A stretch of DNA of 64,000 bases from Enoplosus armatus. Lineage: Eukaryota; Chordata; Actinopteri; Centrarchiformes; Enoplosidae. Both the position numbers and the translations under genes were made by a program. The stretch spans positions 19,442,774 through 19,506,773 of the forward strand of contig NC_092195.1 of assembly GCF_043641665.1 (NCBI RefSeq). Reading direction: 5' to 3'. Every line of letters starts with the position of its first letter. Position 1 is the stretch's first letter. The notes under the pieces were generated by a model. The model ran no database searches, was not told the origin of the DNA, and saw nothing but the letters and a program-made list of their open reading frames with translations. Of the stretch, positions 25,401-36,805 are shown piece after piece.

Positions 25401-28400
25401 ATTCAGCAGGGTGCTGTGCTAACTCTGGGCCTGCTGCTGTAGAGGCAGAGAACACTGATCTGCGCGTGTTGCCTACGGGTGACAAATACAGCGACATTGT
25501 CCTTGCAGCACTTTTTGGACCAGATACAAACTTGTTGAGTGCCGTGCCAAAGAACAGACTCATGATCATTAAAGATAATTACCAGGCATGTGTCAATATG
25601 AAAAAGTACAATTATCTAAGCCAAAACTATTCTGGCACTCTGACAATGATGGCATTGTGAAATAAGATGTAGAAGCTTAATCATTACTTTAAAAATATCT
25701 TCCTATATAACTTACCTCATTAAATGACGTTGCTTAAATGACTAAGAAAACCACAATGGAGCTTTGTCTCGACCAACAAAACACTGGATTACTGAACACG
25801 CTGGTTCTTCAGCTGAAAGTATGGCGAGCCACAGAAATACTACATCATCATCGTCTAATATTTGAACATTTTACCATGTGATTCATGATAATGTTTACTT
25901 TCCATGTTCAGCGTCGTCGATGGGGACCGTCCACCATGGCCAACATTGTGGACTTACTGGGCTCTAGCACCTTGGTTTCCAAGAGGAACCCGTCCTTGTC
26001 CAAACCCTACATGCTCTACCAGCTCTTCAGCTTGGCCTCGTCCATACTGGCACCTTCCACCGTCGTCATTATGATTGCAGGTCAGGCTTGTTTTTGAGGT
26101 TAATGTTATTTTACTGCCAAATAAAAAAAGCTTAGCAGGAAATGAAGATTTTACGGTTTTACTTTAAGCATTAGAGCCGATTTGTGGATCGTGCAATTCT
26201 TAATTTTATGCAAAAGTATTTGTTTTCATGTATATTACTTCTACAACAGGTGCTTGTTACTAGACAGCAATATCCACCAGTGCCCACTGAGCATGCAGTT
26301 AAAACAATATATCTACAGATTATCCTGTTGAAAAGTTTATTTGGTTATAAAACAAAGTTAAAATCAATTCATTATTAGATGGTGGAAGACATTTTGATGG
26401 ATTTCATGGATTACTCAATTTCCAGTACCATGTAATTTGTTGCTCAGGTGATAAAAGGTTTATTGCTAATGAATGGGTGTGGTTTATTACATTAGGTCAT
26501 GGTGACATAACTATGTGTTTTGAAAACCAGTTCTTTTGTTTGCGTCCTGTCTACCATTCAGGTAGCTTGACTGTGTTGCTTGACATCCACCCCAACGCTG
26601 CTCTGGTCATGGCCGTGATACCTCCTGTTATCTTCCTCGGTATCAGCTTCAAGCTCAAGTCAGACACTCAGATTCATGTAGCAGGGATCATGAGCATCCT
26701 GTACGCCTTCCTCATGATGATAGCAGCACTTACCATAATAGGTATGTTAGACACAAACTCGACAGTCAACAAAGCCTGTTAATACGAAAAGACTTCTGGC
26801 TTCTAAGTGTCATTTTCCATCTGTTTATCTTCCATCAGGCAACATGGTGAAGGACAAAACCATCCTGAGTCCCAGCAGCCTCTTCATCATCGCCCTCGCC
26901 TGCTTTTACATCATTACTGCACTCATGCATCCTCAGGAGGTTGGCCTGGTGTGCTTCGGCTTGCTTTACATCGTCTGCATCCCCAGCGCCTACCTGCTGC
27001 TGGCCATTTACTCCATGGTCAACCTGAACAACGTGTCCTGGGGCACCAGAGAGACAGCGCCTGCTGCCGGAGCTGCCAAACCTGCAGCCGGCCCCCCACA
27101 AACCCCAGCCCAGAAAGGTAGATACTAGTCGAAACTAAAGCTAGAATAGAATATTGTACATGTGTACTTGAAGAACGATAATAACTCCTAATATTTGTTG
27201 TTTTACAGCCAGTTATTTACACATTTCACATGCTGAGTCACACTGGACCAGTTATTGAGTAATCCAGCAACCTTCTGTGATATAATTAATCGTGTCATTA
27301 ACAAATTCACTCACCCTGTAGTGAAAACATCAAAATAGTGTCAACTGTTCTTAAAACTACTTAAGGCGCTGGGGATTGCTAGCCTGGTATCAAAAGACCA
27401 ATTCACAAATGCAAACGAGTCTGGAGCCTCTCAGTTCATTTGCGATTTCCAGGGGGGGGTTATCAACGGGCGCAGAACAAAATGCGCTTCAGCCAATCAG
27501 AGCAACGAAACATGTGATGTAGCGGCGGGCTTCTGGGCTAGGTAGCTAGTTCCAACATCCAATTCATGTGGCTTCTAGTTCAACATAATGTACGTAACGT
27601 GAGCTACCGTCCAGTTCGTTTAATACTGACGTGATAGATTCAGAACGTTCCACATCAGCGGCAGCCATCGTTGTTTATGAAAATGCCTCAGTGGCGCTTA
27701 CGGCGGTTGTGATTGTCTGAACGGGAGGGGGGCCAGACGCACCTGCCAGAGCAAATAAAACATGAGCTCGCAGATTTGTTTGGCTCCCAGGCTAGGGGAT
27801 TGAGAGTTTCCAAAACAACAAAAATTACATTTGTGAAATGACATGGTTTTTACATGGTTTTCAGTATAAAGGGTCTTCACTTAGGCTGCTCTGCTTGATG
27901 CAAACATAGGACCCTTTCCCATTTCCTCATTTAAACTACTAACACTATTAATCAGTTACACGATGCTGCTATATTTGAGATTTGAGTTGAGCTGAAACTG
28001 ATCGTTCTCCTTGCAGCCAAAAGCGCATTCGTATGGTTCTTCACGAGGGCCAAATGCTGTAGAAAACTCTGTCAGAGAGGCAGTGCAGAAGAGCTCATCG
28101 TCGCAGAGGCCGCAGAGCCTGAACCTCAACCCCAAAACACCATCGTGGACGATGTGAGGCTGCCTGAGGAGGAGCGAAGGTAAGATCTGATCAAATGTAA
28201 TGTTGGCCATATTATCAGTAAGTGGAGAAACTCCTGAAACCCATAATGTATACTGAGTTGTCAACCATGCAGTATGAAGTGTTAGATGGTTCAGTTGGTG
28301 GACACATTGATTGAGTCATTTTTTATGTTGTTTCAGGCAAGAGGAGCCTGTTCTCACCTGCCCTAACCAGTGTAAGTTCTAATATGAGGGACTTTAGCAA

Positions 28401-29753
28401 AACTTAGCTTAAAATCGGTTGCAAAAATTGATGATAGACATACTTTCATGTTGAGTAATATTTTCCTGTCTTGCTCTTTTCTTCAGGTTGGGTCACACAG
28501 CTGCAGAGTTTGTCTGATGACATGCGGCTGCAGGAGGATAAACTCAACCAGGTGCAAATTTCTCATTTTATCACGAAACGTAAATGTCTCATATTTGCAT
28601 CATAGCTGTCCTGTGTCTCTTTATTACCGCTGCTAAAGATTACGTGTGATCGCCTCTGTCCGTCCCTGATTCTGTCTCTTTGATTGGGATGAAAATGTGT
28701 CGTAACGGCCATATTGGCAAGACATTCGCTGCACTTTTAAAGTTGAAATGTGTTTAAATTATGTGACTCTGTGATTATCTGGGTCAGAGATATCAGTTTT
28801 TAATCTTGTGATGTTTAATCCAGCTCTGCAAACAGCCCCAACACTAAATAATCCAAAAAATAATGGAAAAAAGTGGAAAGTCATGATGATATTTGTGCAG
28901 TTAGTGTCAGCATGGAAAGATTTTAATAGTGAAAAAAATCCATCAAACTGCTTCATAATTGCGGATTTTGGCATGCACCTTTAAGTCAACCATATAAACG
29001 ATATGTTTTTCCAACCCTACTCCAACTTTTAAGCAGCATGATATATACATGAAGCATAACACTTTATTGAGAGAGTTTCTGTATTTCTCTGCAGGAAGAG
29101 GAGCAGTTCTTCAGAGATCTGACAACCAAATACCTGGAGCCTCTGCCTGAGAACAAAAAGAAGCAGAAGGAAATGGCTGATCAACTCAAGGAGTTGAGAA
29201 ACAAGGTAACTATGTGTCACAGTGGTGAATTAAACAAAATAAATGTTTGTGAAACCCTACAATGATGCTGTTATCAAATGAATGACAACGTAAAATTGTA
29301 ATGAAATGAATATTCTTTTCTCTTCCCCTGTGCAGATTACCTTCGTCTACTTCATTTGCAACGCCTTCTGGCTCATAGCGACCTTCACTCTCCAGCTCTC
29401 AGAGACGTCCATCTTCATCCAGGTGCCAAAGGTCGACATCAACCTGCAGTCCACTGGAGAGTACATGTACATCGACCCTCTGGGCTTCATGTTCATCCTG
29501 TCCTTCGCCCTGCTGGTGGTCATCCAGTTCATAGCCATGCTGTATCACAGGTACCCAATCACCTGTCGTATCAAATCAAAGACGACAAAGATGTTCCGGA
29601 TGCAGATAGATCAGTTACTCCTTGTTCATTTTTACCTGCTTGTTCTGTGTTTTTTTTTAGAATATGCACCCTGATCCATTTTGTGGCCTTTCTGGATACA
29701 GAGTTCAAGTCTGAAAAACAAAAACAGCCACAGCAACAGGTACATACTATTGT

Positions 29754-29791
<38 letters not shown>

Positions 29792-30896
29792 CTTTACTGC
29801 TGCTGCTGCTGCAGCCCCTACTGCTAATACCACTACAAGTAGTATTACTGTACTACTGCTACTATCACTGCTGATGTGCTACTACTAGTGCTGCTCGCTG
29901 CTACTATTGCTACTACTAGTATTTCTAGTACTACCACTATTACTAGTGCTGCTATGGCAGTATACTGCTATCATCACCGCTGTTGCTCTTGCTGGTACCA
30001 CTCATTTTACTATATTAAAAAGTGGCACTTACAGTGTGTTCTGCGTCGGTTCAAACAGTGTCTCGTTTGGTTTCTTTGAATGTGGATCATAGCAGCTGTA
30101 TTTTCAGACACTGTCAGATTTGGATGCTGGCTGTCTTTGGTCTTCAAAGCTCTAAATTGTCTCTAAAGTCGCTGGACTTGTCTCACTGTGCGATCTGGGA
30201 CTTCCGTTTTGTATTGCTGACCAAAGATTTCACTATGTTTCTCTCTGTGTTGTTTGGTTTGGTTTACTGACAACATAATAATGTATTTATAAAGATACAG
30301 CATGTCAGACTTAGTCAGGGATATAACAATAAAGTCTTGGACTTATTTGTCCACCACCTTATATCTCGTTAACTGTAGTCCGAGAGAGCACAGAATAATA
30401 AAACTAGTACAGATTTTACAATGACAAGATGAAAAAGGGGCAAGGAGGGTCTTAATTCTCATCCCTGACTACTGCAGCTATTATTGATACTAATAAATTA
30501 AACAAATCAAATGGACATATCAGTCTGAAAGTACACTCTGTGCCTCCCATTTATTAGAAATATTTCCTTAGTGACACACTCAGTGTTCATGTGAAGTTGA
30601 CATTTGCAAATTTTTGTTGTGCTTTTATTGTGGATTTATTGTGCACAGTGAGTGGGAGCAAAGCTATTTAGGAAGGGCCAATTAACTTGTCAGCTACAGA
30701 AACGCCCTTCTACGGTTATACTGGAAGAAATGCTGGCAAGTCAAGAGTGCAAGGTTATTGTTATAGGTGTGGTGGCCAAGCATTGATGTGCCCTAATTAT
30801 CTGAATTCCCTGCAGGTCGAGGATGATGAAGTCGAAGACAGCGACGACCTCTTTTTCCCAAATCTGCTCAGCGCGAGTCAGGGAACTCTGGTGTGA
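18585..30896 (+). CDS. chs1: Chitin synthase, tandem copy B (22 coding exons, ~1262 aa)
   Basis: Paralogue of the upstream gene with the same exon plan. Exons: 18585-18610, 19698-19833, 20139-20327, 20709-21588, 21853-22036, 22617-22712, 23190-23354, 23455-23629, 24027-24128, 24253-24394, 24683-24883, 25251-25366, 25912-26080, 26562-26741, 26839-27117, 28017-28179, 28337-28371, 28487-28551, 29095-29205, 29336-29550, 29661-29739, 30816-30896. Phases agree throughout (3789 nt with stop). Eighteen exons have exactly the same length as in copy A; exons 7 and 15 gain one codon; exons 16, 21 and 22 are shorter. Catalytic motifs are intact: DGDTDF from residue 663, EDRW 767-770, QRRRW 804-808, WGTRE 988-992, heptad-like exon 19 (1102-1138). 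The start gives MDEDRSLPK. The acidic tail is shorter and ends in SQGTLV. Introns are longer than in copy A and one carries a MITE. Both copies look functional; the paralogue name is uncertain. Confidence 0.95.
19360..19403. repeat. (CT)n followed by (TA)n microsatellite in intron 1 of copy B
   Basis: A CT dinucleotide run is followed directly by a TA run; both are short simple repeats within the 1.1-kb first intron. Confidence 0.85.
20685..21596 (+). repeat. Near-identical block shared by chitin synthase copies (member 2)
   Basis: Partner of 4978-5889. Reading both strands in several frames reveals only the one substitution (ATT to ACT). Flanking introns become unrelated at both edges. The encoded segment is the large N-terminal multi-pass region with N-glycosylation sites near its end. 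Confidence 0.9.
24221..24399 (+). repeat. Second homogenised block, exon 10 (member 2)
   Basis: Partner of 7641-7819: 176 of 179 bases identical by eye, including the intronic lead TAAAACAGAGCAAACTGTGC. Confidence 0.8.
27379..27795. mobile_element. MITE-like non-autonomous DNA transposon in intron 15 of copy B
   Basis: Inverted ends CTAGCCTGG (27379-27387) and CCAGGCTAG (27787-27795) are flanked by the direct repeat GGGATTG (27372-27378 and 27796-27802); the flank can also be read as 8 bp, GGGGATTG. The element is 417 bp, has no transposase frame, and is absent from the matching short intron of copy A (9526-9638). A 7-8 bp target duplication suggests a hAT-type element, but the family is inferred. 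Confidence 0.75.
29748..29950. repeat. (ACT/CTG)n trinucleotide-rich tract
   Basis: An almost pure ACT triplet run (29755-29790) grades into CTG and mixed CTA/CTG triplets. It lies in the last intron of copy B, shortly after exon 21. Copy A has a weaker triplet tract (CTGCTACTGC, GCTGCTGCTGCT) at the corresponding place near 11130-11215, so it may predate the duplication. Confidence 0.8.
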
Positions 30897-31133
30897 ACAA
30901 AGATGAACTGAAACACAACCAACACTTAGCACTTTGAAACAACCCCGTACTGAGAAGAAGATAACAAACTGACTGTTTGCGTGTTTGAATTGTGTGCTAA
31001 CTGTGGTAACACAGTGTGTCACTGTCTCTTTATCTGAAGGATCTGAACTTTTTAATTTTACTTTAAATGTCAGGTTTCTGTTATTGTTATACGTCTGCGT
31101 TGACATTTCACTGTCAATGAACACAATATGAAG

Positions 31134-31139
31134 ATTAAA
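31134..31139 (+). terminator. Candidate polyadenylation signal ATTAAA, copy B
   Basis: ATTAAA lies about 240 bases after the copy B stop, the first good hexamer downstream, followed by a T-rich stretch. It is a variant hexamer, so the assignment is tentative. Confidence 0.4.
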
Positions 31140-34125
31140 CTTTATGAAGGTCAGTAAACAATGTTAAATTTTCACTTTAATCACTTTAATCCTGATTTAT
31201 TGTTATTGTGCGTCACATGGGTGCCTCTTAAACCATCCAATAGACTGTAAAGAAGGAAAATCTTAACTCTGCTCTGAACACATTTTTAGTTTTTATGTCT
31301 GAGTAACAGTGATGAAACCCTATTTTTCTATGCTGCGTGTCAAGTGTCTCACTTATCCTGTTCTAATAATAATAATAATAATCAATAATGAATGATGGTT
31401 TGATGAGGTTTTGTGAAAAGCTGGGATATTTACTGGCTGACTGTTACATTGAACTTCTCTGATCTAATATTGTCTTGAATATTTAATGCTGTGTTTTAAA
31501 GTAATTACATTACTCTTAAAATGTAACATAATATAATATAAATACTTGTTCAACAATGGAGACAGAATAAATAATGTTTAATGTGTTACTGGTGGCGAAA
31601 AAACGAACAAATCCATACATCATTTCCTAAGATTTTTCCTAGACCTACCTATGTAACTTGCAACTAATTATAGAGAAAAACACGAATGTCCTTTAGCTTT
31701 AACAAAAAGCTAAATCTAAATTTGAATAGTTGTTTGTACACAGAATTTCTGCAACATGGTATGTATAAAAAGTTATAGTTTCTTGTCCAATCAGGAACCG
31801 TCACCAAACACTGTTTTAAAAACCGGGGACGTCTTCTTGAACCGAGCCTGATATAAACTCTCCTGTGCACTTAGATCCATTGCTGAGCTTCAGTTATTGT
31901 ATTTAAAATGTCAGTGTGCAGGTGAGAGCAAGAGAGTCCGTCCCTCTGACTAGTTCAAAAGACACAAAGGCGATCAACAACAATGATTGACAATGACAAT
32001 GATGATTTCCATGTTTTTATTTATGTTTTTATGTGATAGTTAGGACATCTCAAAAATTCAAATGTAATTTGGTGGAACGATTTGCTTTTGGTACAGATCC
32101 TGAAATTCATCAAAGGATTTTACTGTTTCCTCATGAACAACTGCACTTATCTGAGTGAAATAAAACCACCTGGCTCATGTTTTCATGCGTATTTTGATGC
32201 CAATCCAAATGCAGTTGAACATTTTTCTCATTATTTTGTTTTAAAACCATATTTTTAGTGGATTGAGAGATCTGAGTTGCCTCTAGTTGTGTATGAGCTG
32301 TAGATTTGAGGTGTGAGTGTGTGTTCAGCGTTTCCACATATAGAAACTGTGATCTACACCTTCATACACAGGTGGCAGTGTGTGCATGTGCAGTATATAA
32401 GGAGAGAGAGTACCATAACTGTCCTTTATGTCTGTTTCAATGCACTTAAACAAACCAAAAAAAACAGAGTGATGTAGAGATGTTTCTCATGTTTAAGCTG
32501 TAAGCTACCAAAAAGGATGGCTGGTGAATTCTTGTTGCTCTCATGAAAACAAAAGCAAATAATTAAAAAGCGATTGTGGTATCGTGGTTAACTGGTCCAG
32601 TTACATGGAAGAAGGTCACATCCTCTTTTCATATTTTTCATCTGTCCGTTTATATCGCGTCACATTTCAGCTTTTCAAAGGAGGAAGTTAAACGCTTCGT
32701 CACTGATATTACCACATGCTGGTGGGCAAAATGTTCTTTTCATAAAACTCCATTCAGGCGTATTGGTTTCAGTTAAAGTAAAGTCATTTCTTAAAGGCCG
32801 AGCTTCTCTGGAGGCTGAAATTGTGTCATTAGTTGAGTTGAGCCTCAACTGGCAGAGACAAATTATTTAGTATTTACAAAGTAATGTTATTGTGTTACAG
32901 ACATTTACATTTACAACCCTCAAAAAGTAGAACTAAGCTTATAATCCATCACTGCAGTTCATTTTAAATCCATGTGTAACTCTGTGAGCTTACATCCACA
33001 ACGTTCAACATGATACTGTTGCTACAATAAACAGCAGAGCAGAAAAAACCCATAAAACCTGAACAGCAGACAAGATAAACAGTGTGATTGCACAGACATG
33101 TATCCTAGTGATGTGTAAGTAATCTACAGAGCAAGTACAGCTGCGTTTTATGAGCTGGTTGCTTAGAACTGATGCTCATTATGCTGGTGGTCCAGCTTCT
33201 AGGCTAAAAGTCATAAACGCTCTGCACACTTCTGTACTGAGGTTACAGTTACACTCACTTTTCTGATGGCAGAAAGAAAACAGACATGTACATAGAAACC
33301 AAGTGACAGATTATTTGAAATGCAGTGGACTCACTGTACAGTTTCAATCCATCTACCCTTCAGTGTGACCCCTGAACACCAGACAGCGTCAGGACTAAAG
33401 TCATTACTGGCTTTCCTTTTAATAGTCTCACTTCCCTCTGCCTTCTTTCCGAACCCTCCGCACTCACCACAGTTCCACTTTTCATCTGTGACTTTAATCA
33501 CATGCATCAAAACACAACCTTACTGGAAAATGTGAATCTGACCTCAGTATGTCAACAAGTATCATGTTCATTTTGAGAACATTTATCCAATCAGTCAAAT
33601 GGCAAATGAAATCACAACAAATTGTCTATGCTGGTCGACAAATATTTCAAAGAAACGCATCTTTTGGATAAGTGCAGTTTTTTAAATGCACCTTCAAGAA
33701 TTGACTGCAGTCTGAGAAGGAAACACTCAGTGATATAAACTACTATAGAAAGAAGGATAGTCTCAGTACTTAAAGGACCACACCTGTGGTTTTGCACGTC
33801 CGCCTATTATGTGCAAATGTCTGAGAGAGATAATCCATTACACTCAACAAGTCACCGTCTTTAACAGTAAACAGACACAGACAGCATGAAAAGAATAACA
33901 AGAATATTGTTGCTAAGTGTTTGCTGTACTGATGCCAAATCGCCTTTGAACACACCAACAGGAAGTTGGCTCACAACTGCATTAACATGTGACCATAACA
34001 GAACTTTCGCACCACGAATATCAAGATGCTACCTGTATTTCTGTGTTTGAGATCTCTACAACTTTCATACCTGACTGAAATAAAAAGAGGTCAATTTATA
34101 ACATGAAAAACCACAAATATGCTCC
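31140..34125. other. Intergenic DNA between chitin synthase B and the GPCR
   Basis: No coding exon was recognised on either strand. The DNA is AT-rich with scattered short frames. This is a convergent intergenic region: the chitin synthase reads in from the left and the GPCR from the right. Confidence 0.5.
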
Positions 34126-34131
34126 TTTAAT
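34126..34131 (-). terminator. Candidate polyadenylation signal (ATTAAA on the - strand), GPCR
   Basis: TTTAAT on the + strand reads ATTAAA on the - strand, about 35 bases past the GPCR stop. It would give an unusually short 3' UTR, so a more distal site is quite possible. Confidence 0.25.
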
Positions 34132-34165
34132 GCTCGAAGATGTGTTTAGGAAACTCTGGAGAGAC

Positions 34166-35734
34166 TCAAACTTTAGCTACATCCACTGATGTCTGATTCC
34201 TTCCCGCCACCACAACGGTAGTGTGTTTCGACCCAATGCTGTCATCCACAGAGCGTTCGTTGGACTGGGTCGTCTGTCCGTCCTCGTCGTCCGCCAGAGC
34301 TCTCTTGTAAACCCCCGCCAGACTCTGCCTGAACCGTCCCCTCACGTCCAGCCCCATGCAGAAGTACAACAGCGGGTTCACACAGCTGTTGAAGTAGGCG
34401 ATGCCCGACGCCATGGGGTGCCAGATCTTCACCACCATGTTCTTATTATCCACCATCTTCACCAGCAGGAGGCAGTGGTACGGCGCCCAGCACAGGAAGA
34501 ACGCGACGACTAATGACGCTAATATGCGTAGGGGGCGGGACTTCCCGGACAAGCGGGTGCGTCGGATGCCAATTCCGGCCAGGATGTAACAGATGAGGAT
34601 GACCATGAAAGGCAACATGAAGCCACACAGGAAGCGGATGGAGTAGAGAGCCAGTTTAGTGCCGGTGTCTCCCCCCTTCTCCTTCGAGTCCACAGAGCAC
34701 TTAGTCAGGTTGTTCTTCCCCTGGTAGACTTGGCGGTAGACGAAGTACGGAGAGCTGAAGGCGATGGCGGTGGCCCAGACGCAGGCAGCCACCACCCTCG
34801 CGGCCCACAAGGTGCGTCGTCGCCTTGTGAAGACGGGCTGCCAGACGCAGAGCACTCGGTCCAAACTGATCACAGCCAACAGGAAGACGGAGCAGAACAT
34901 GTTGGCGTATTTGAAGAAGCCGTTGAACTTGCAGAGGAAGATGCCGAAGGGCCAGTGGTTGAAGAAGAGCTTCTTAGTGAGGGAGAAGACTCGTGTGAAG
35001 CAGAAGATCAGGTCTGCTATCGCCAGATTCACCAGCCACACGTTGGTGACCTTTGGCTGAGGGGGAAGACGGAAAAGAGGCAGCCATTAATTTACTCCTC
35101 CCCGAAAGAGCGATTATCCAATCACAGCTTGGCAACCGTAACTACACACAGCAGGTCTGACATGTGTACTTGGGGCTTTAATAAGAGTCTTTTTTTCAGC
35201 CTATTTTGTGCTGTTACAGTCTCGGATTGAAAAATACCTGTTCAGGACTGAAACATTGACCCTGTGGGAGTCAAGATGCTCGTATAGCAGAGACCAGAGC
35301 AACTCTCACCTGCTCTTTATTTGGTTTCAGGGAAGTTTACACTCCAGCATCTCTGGCCAAGCTTGCTTGTTTGAGTCGCTATTCAGAATGCAGAAATGAG
35401 CTCAGTCTCTATTACATTTTGAATATCACACTCCTAATTATAAAAATAGATTAGAGATAATCATGGAGTAGAGTGAATAAATGTAGTGTCTAGTGGTCTC
35501 GTCTTAAATGATAAATGTTCTGTTTAAGTAACTCATTACAGACTGTATATCCACCTTGAGCTTGAATCCGGCCACCCAGATCACCATGGAGTTCCCTGTG
35601 ATGCCGAGCACGACGGTCAGCGTGTAGAGGACGATGGAGACGTTGTCCATGATGGCGTCAACGTCCACAGTTGTCGCCTGGTCATTCTTGGAAGACTTGA
35701 CGATGTGAGGAGGCAGAGAGGTGTTGAGAGACAT
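34166..35734 (-). CDS. Chemoattractant-type GPCR (formyl peptide / chemerin / anaphylatoxin receptor group), 356 aa
   Basis: Class A seven-helix receptor at the leukocyte-type cell surface. Coding exons on the - strand: 35734-35555 (60 codons) and 35056-34166 (296 codons and stop), joined in phase 0 at GFKLK|PKVTN. Visible: N-glycosylation sites near the N-terminus, GN in helix 1 (residues 47-48), LAIAD in helix 2 (71-75), disulphide cysteines C102 and C180, DRV (126-128) in place of DRY, FFLCWAPY in helix 6, NSCVNPLLY at the end of helix 7, and an acidic, Ser/Thr-rich tail. FNHWPFGIFLCKF, SRPLRIL and MGLDVRGRF resemble formyl peptide receptors; NMFCSVFLL and RFLCGF also resemble the chemerin receptor and C3aR. 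The second extracellular loop is short, unlike mammalian C3aR. The ATG at 35734 sits 7 bases after a TTTTCCAG acceptor, so a non-coding first exon is expected upstream. Exact orthology is unresolved. Confidence 0.88.
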
Positions 35735-36736
35735 TGTGTGTCTGGAAAACAATACAAGAAAATCTAAATAGTACTCATCTTATTATTCCTGTTCCTAACA
35801 GACGACGAGCGAGAAAAGGTAACGAGAAAAATGTATTTGCGTGCACGGTGCACATTTTTAAATTTTTTGCACAAATTAACAATATTTATTTCATACATCC
35901 TTTTAAGGAATCCTTTCAAAATTGTGTTAAACAGCCAAAAAACCCGAAGTATTTTTACATACTGTATCTCAGTCCAAAGGCCATCCCAATTTAGATGTGT
36001 TGTTTATTTTGTTAGAATATGTAAGCTAAAGCTACTCATTTGAAGCAATAAATTAAGTGTTTTGAAGAAAACAGATTTGAGCGGAGAAGTTACCAGTTTG
36101 TGCACACAAGTTATTAATTTGTCTTCTGTAGATGTTGTGCTAGGAGAGTCTTAAAAAACGAATGAATGAATTGCATTTTTCAGCCAATGGCCGCACAGAG
36201 ATGTCATGTAGTTCACTCGACTGCAGCGCTGAATGGTGGAAAAGGCGTAAGATATCGTTTGCCTTCATGTTGCACTTTTGGCATTCATCAGCCCCACCAA
36301 AGTCAACAAGCAGAAGTTAAATTGTGTCTCAAAACCAACCAGACTTCAGATATCGTACCAACAAAATGTCTTGAGTGCTTACCAGTCAGTGAATTACAAA
36401 GGAAGCTTGCTGCATTTCCTTCCTGTTTTCTTTCACAGTTCAGCTCCCCGATGAGGAAAGGTCAACCAAAGATGGTTTCTATTTTAGAATGGATTTGGAT
36501 GCTTCCTCTAGTACTTTACTTACATGCTAAAACACCCCAAAAGTCTTACATGGCATGCAAGAAAAACAACAACAAAAAAAACTCCAGCTGTGATCTCAGT
36601 GTCTCTTAATGGAGAAAACGTCTCTGATCACAAGCCTTAATCTTCATATGATGCTGTGAAAATAGACACTAGTAGACTGAATGAATGAACATGGGTTTGT
36701 GAATAAACTGTGTGTGTGTGGACGAGTCATACGTAC

Positions 36737-36805
36737 CCAGCTGAGTCACTGTGCTTCAGTGTCTGAGAATGTGCGAATGGTGTCTGTGTCTGTGTGTGTT
36801 GGCTT
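36737..36805 (-). promoter_or_regulatory. Candidate non-coding first exon and promoter of the GPCR
   Basis: On the - strand a donor GTACGT begins at 36736, after CAGCTGG. About 60 bases upstream is a TATTTAAAG-like TATA element (near 36800-36810), and TGACTCA, an AP-1 type site, lies at 36742-36748. The acceptor at about 35742 would complete an intron of about 1.0 kb. This is inferred from spacing and splice signals only. Confidence 0.35.

Noticed and set aside
29356..30092. Frames ending in poly-Thr or poly-Leu/Val
   Set aside because: They read out of chitin synthase exon 20-21 into the triplet repeat; a different frame from the real exon.
34166..35041. GPCR starting at residues MWLVN
   Set aside because: The first codon there is GTG in the middle of the exon. 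A good acceptor lies at 35057 and an upstream exon supplies helix 1 with an ATG at 35734.
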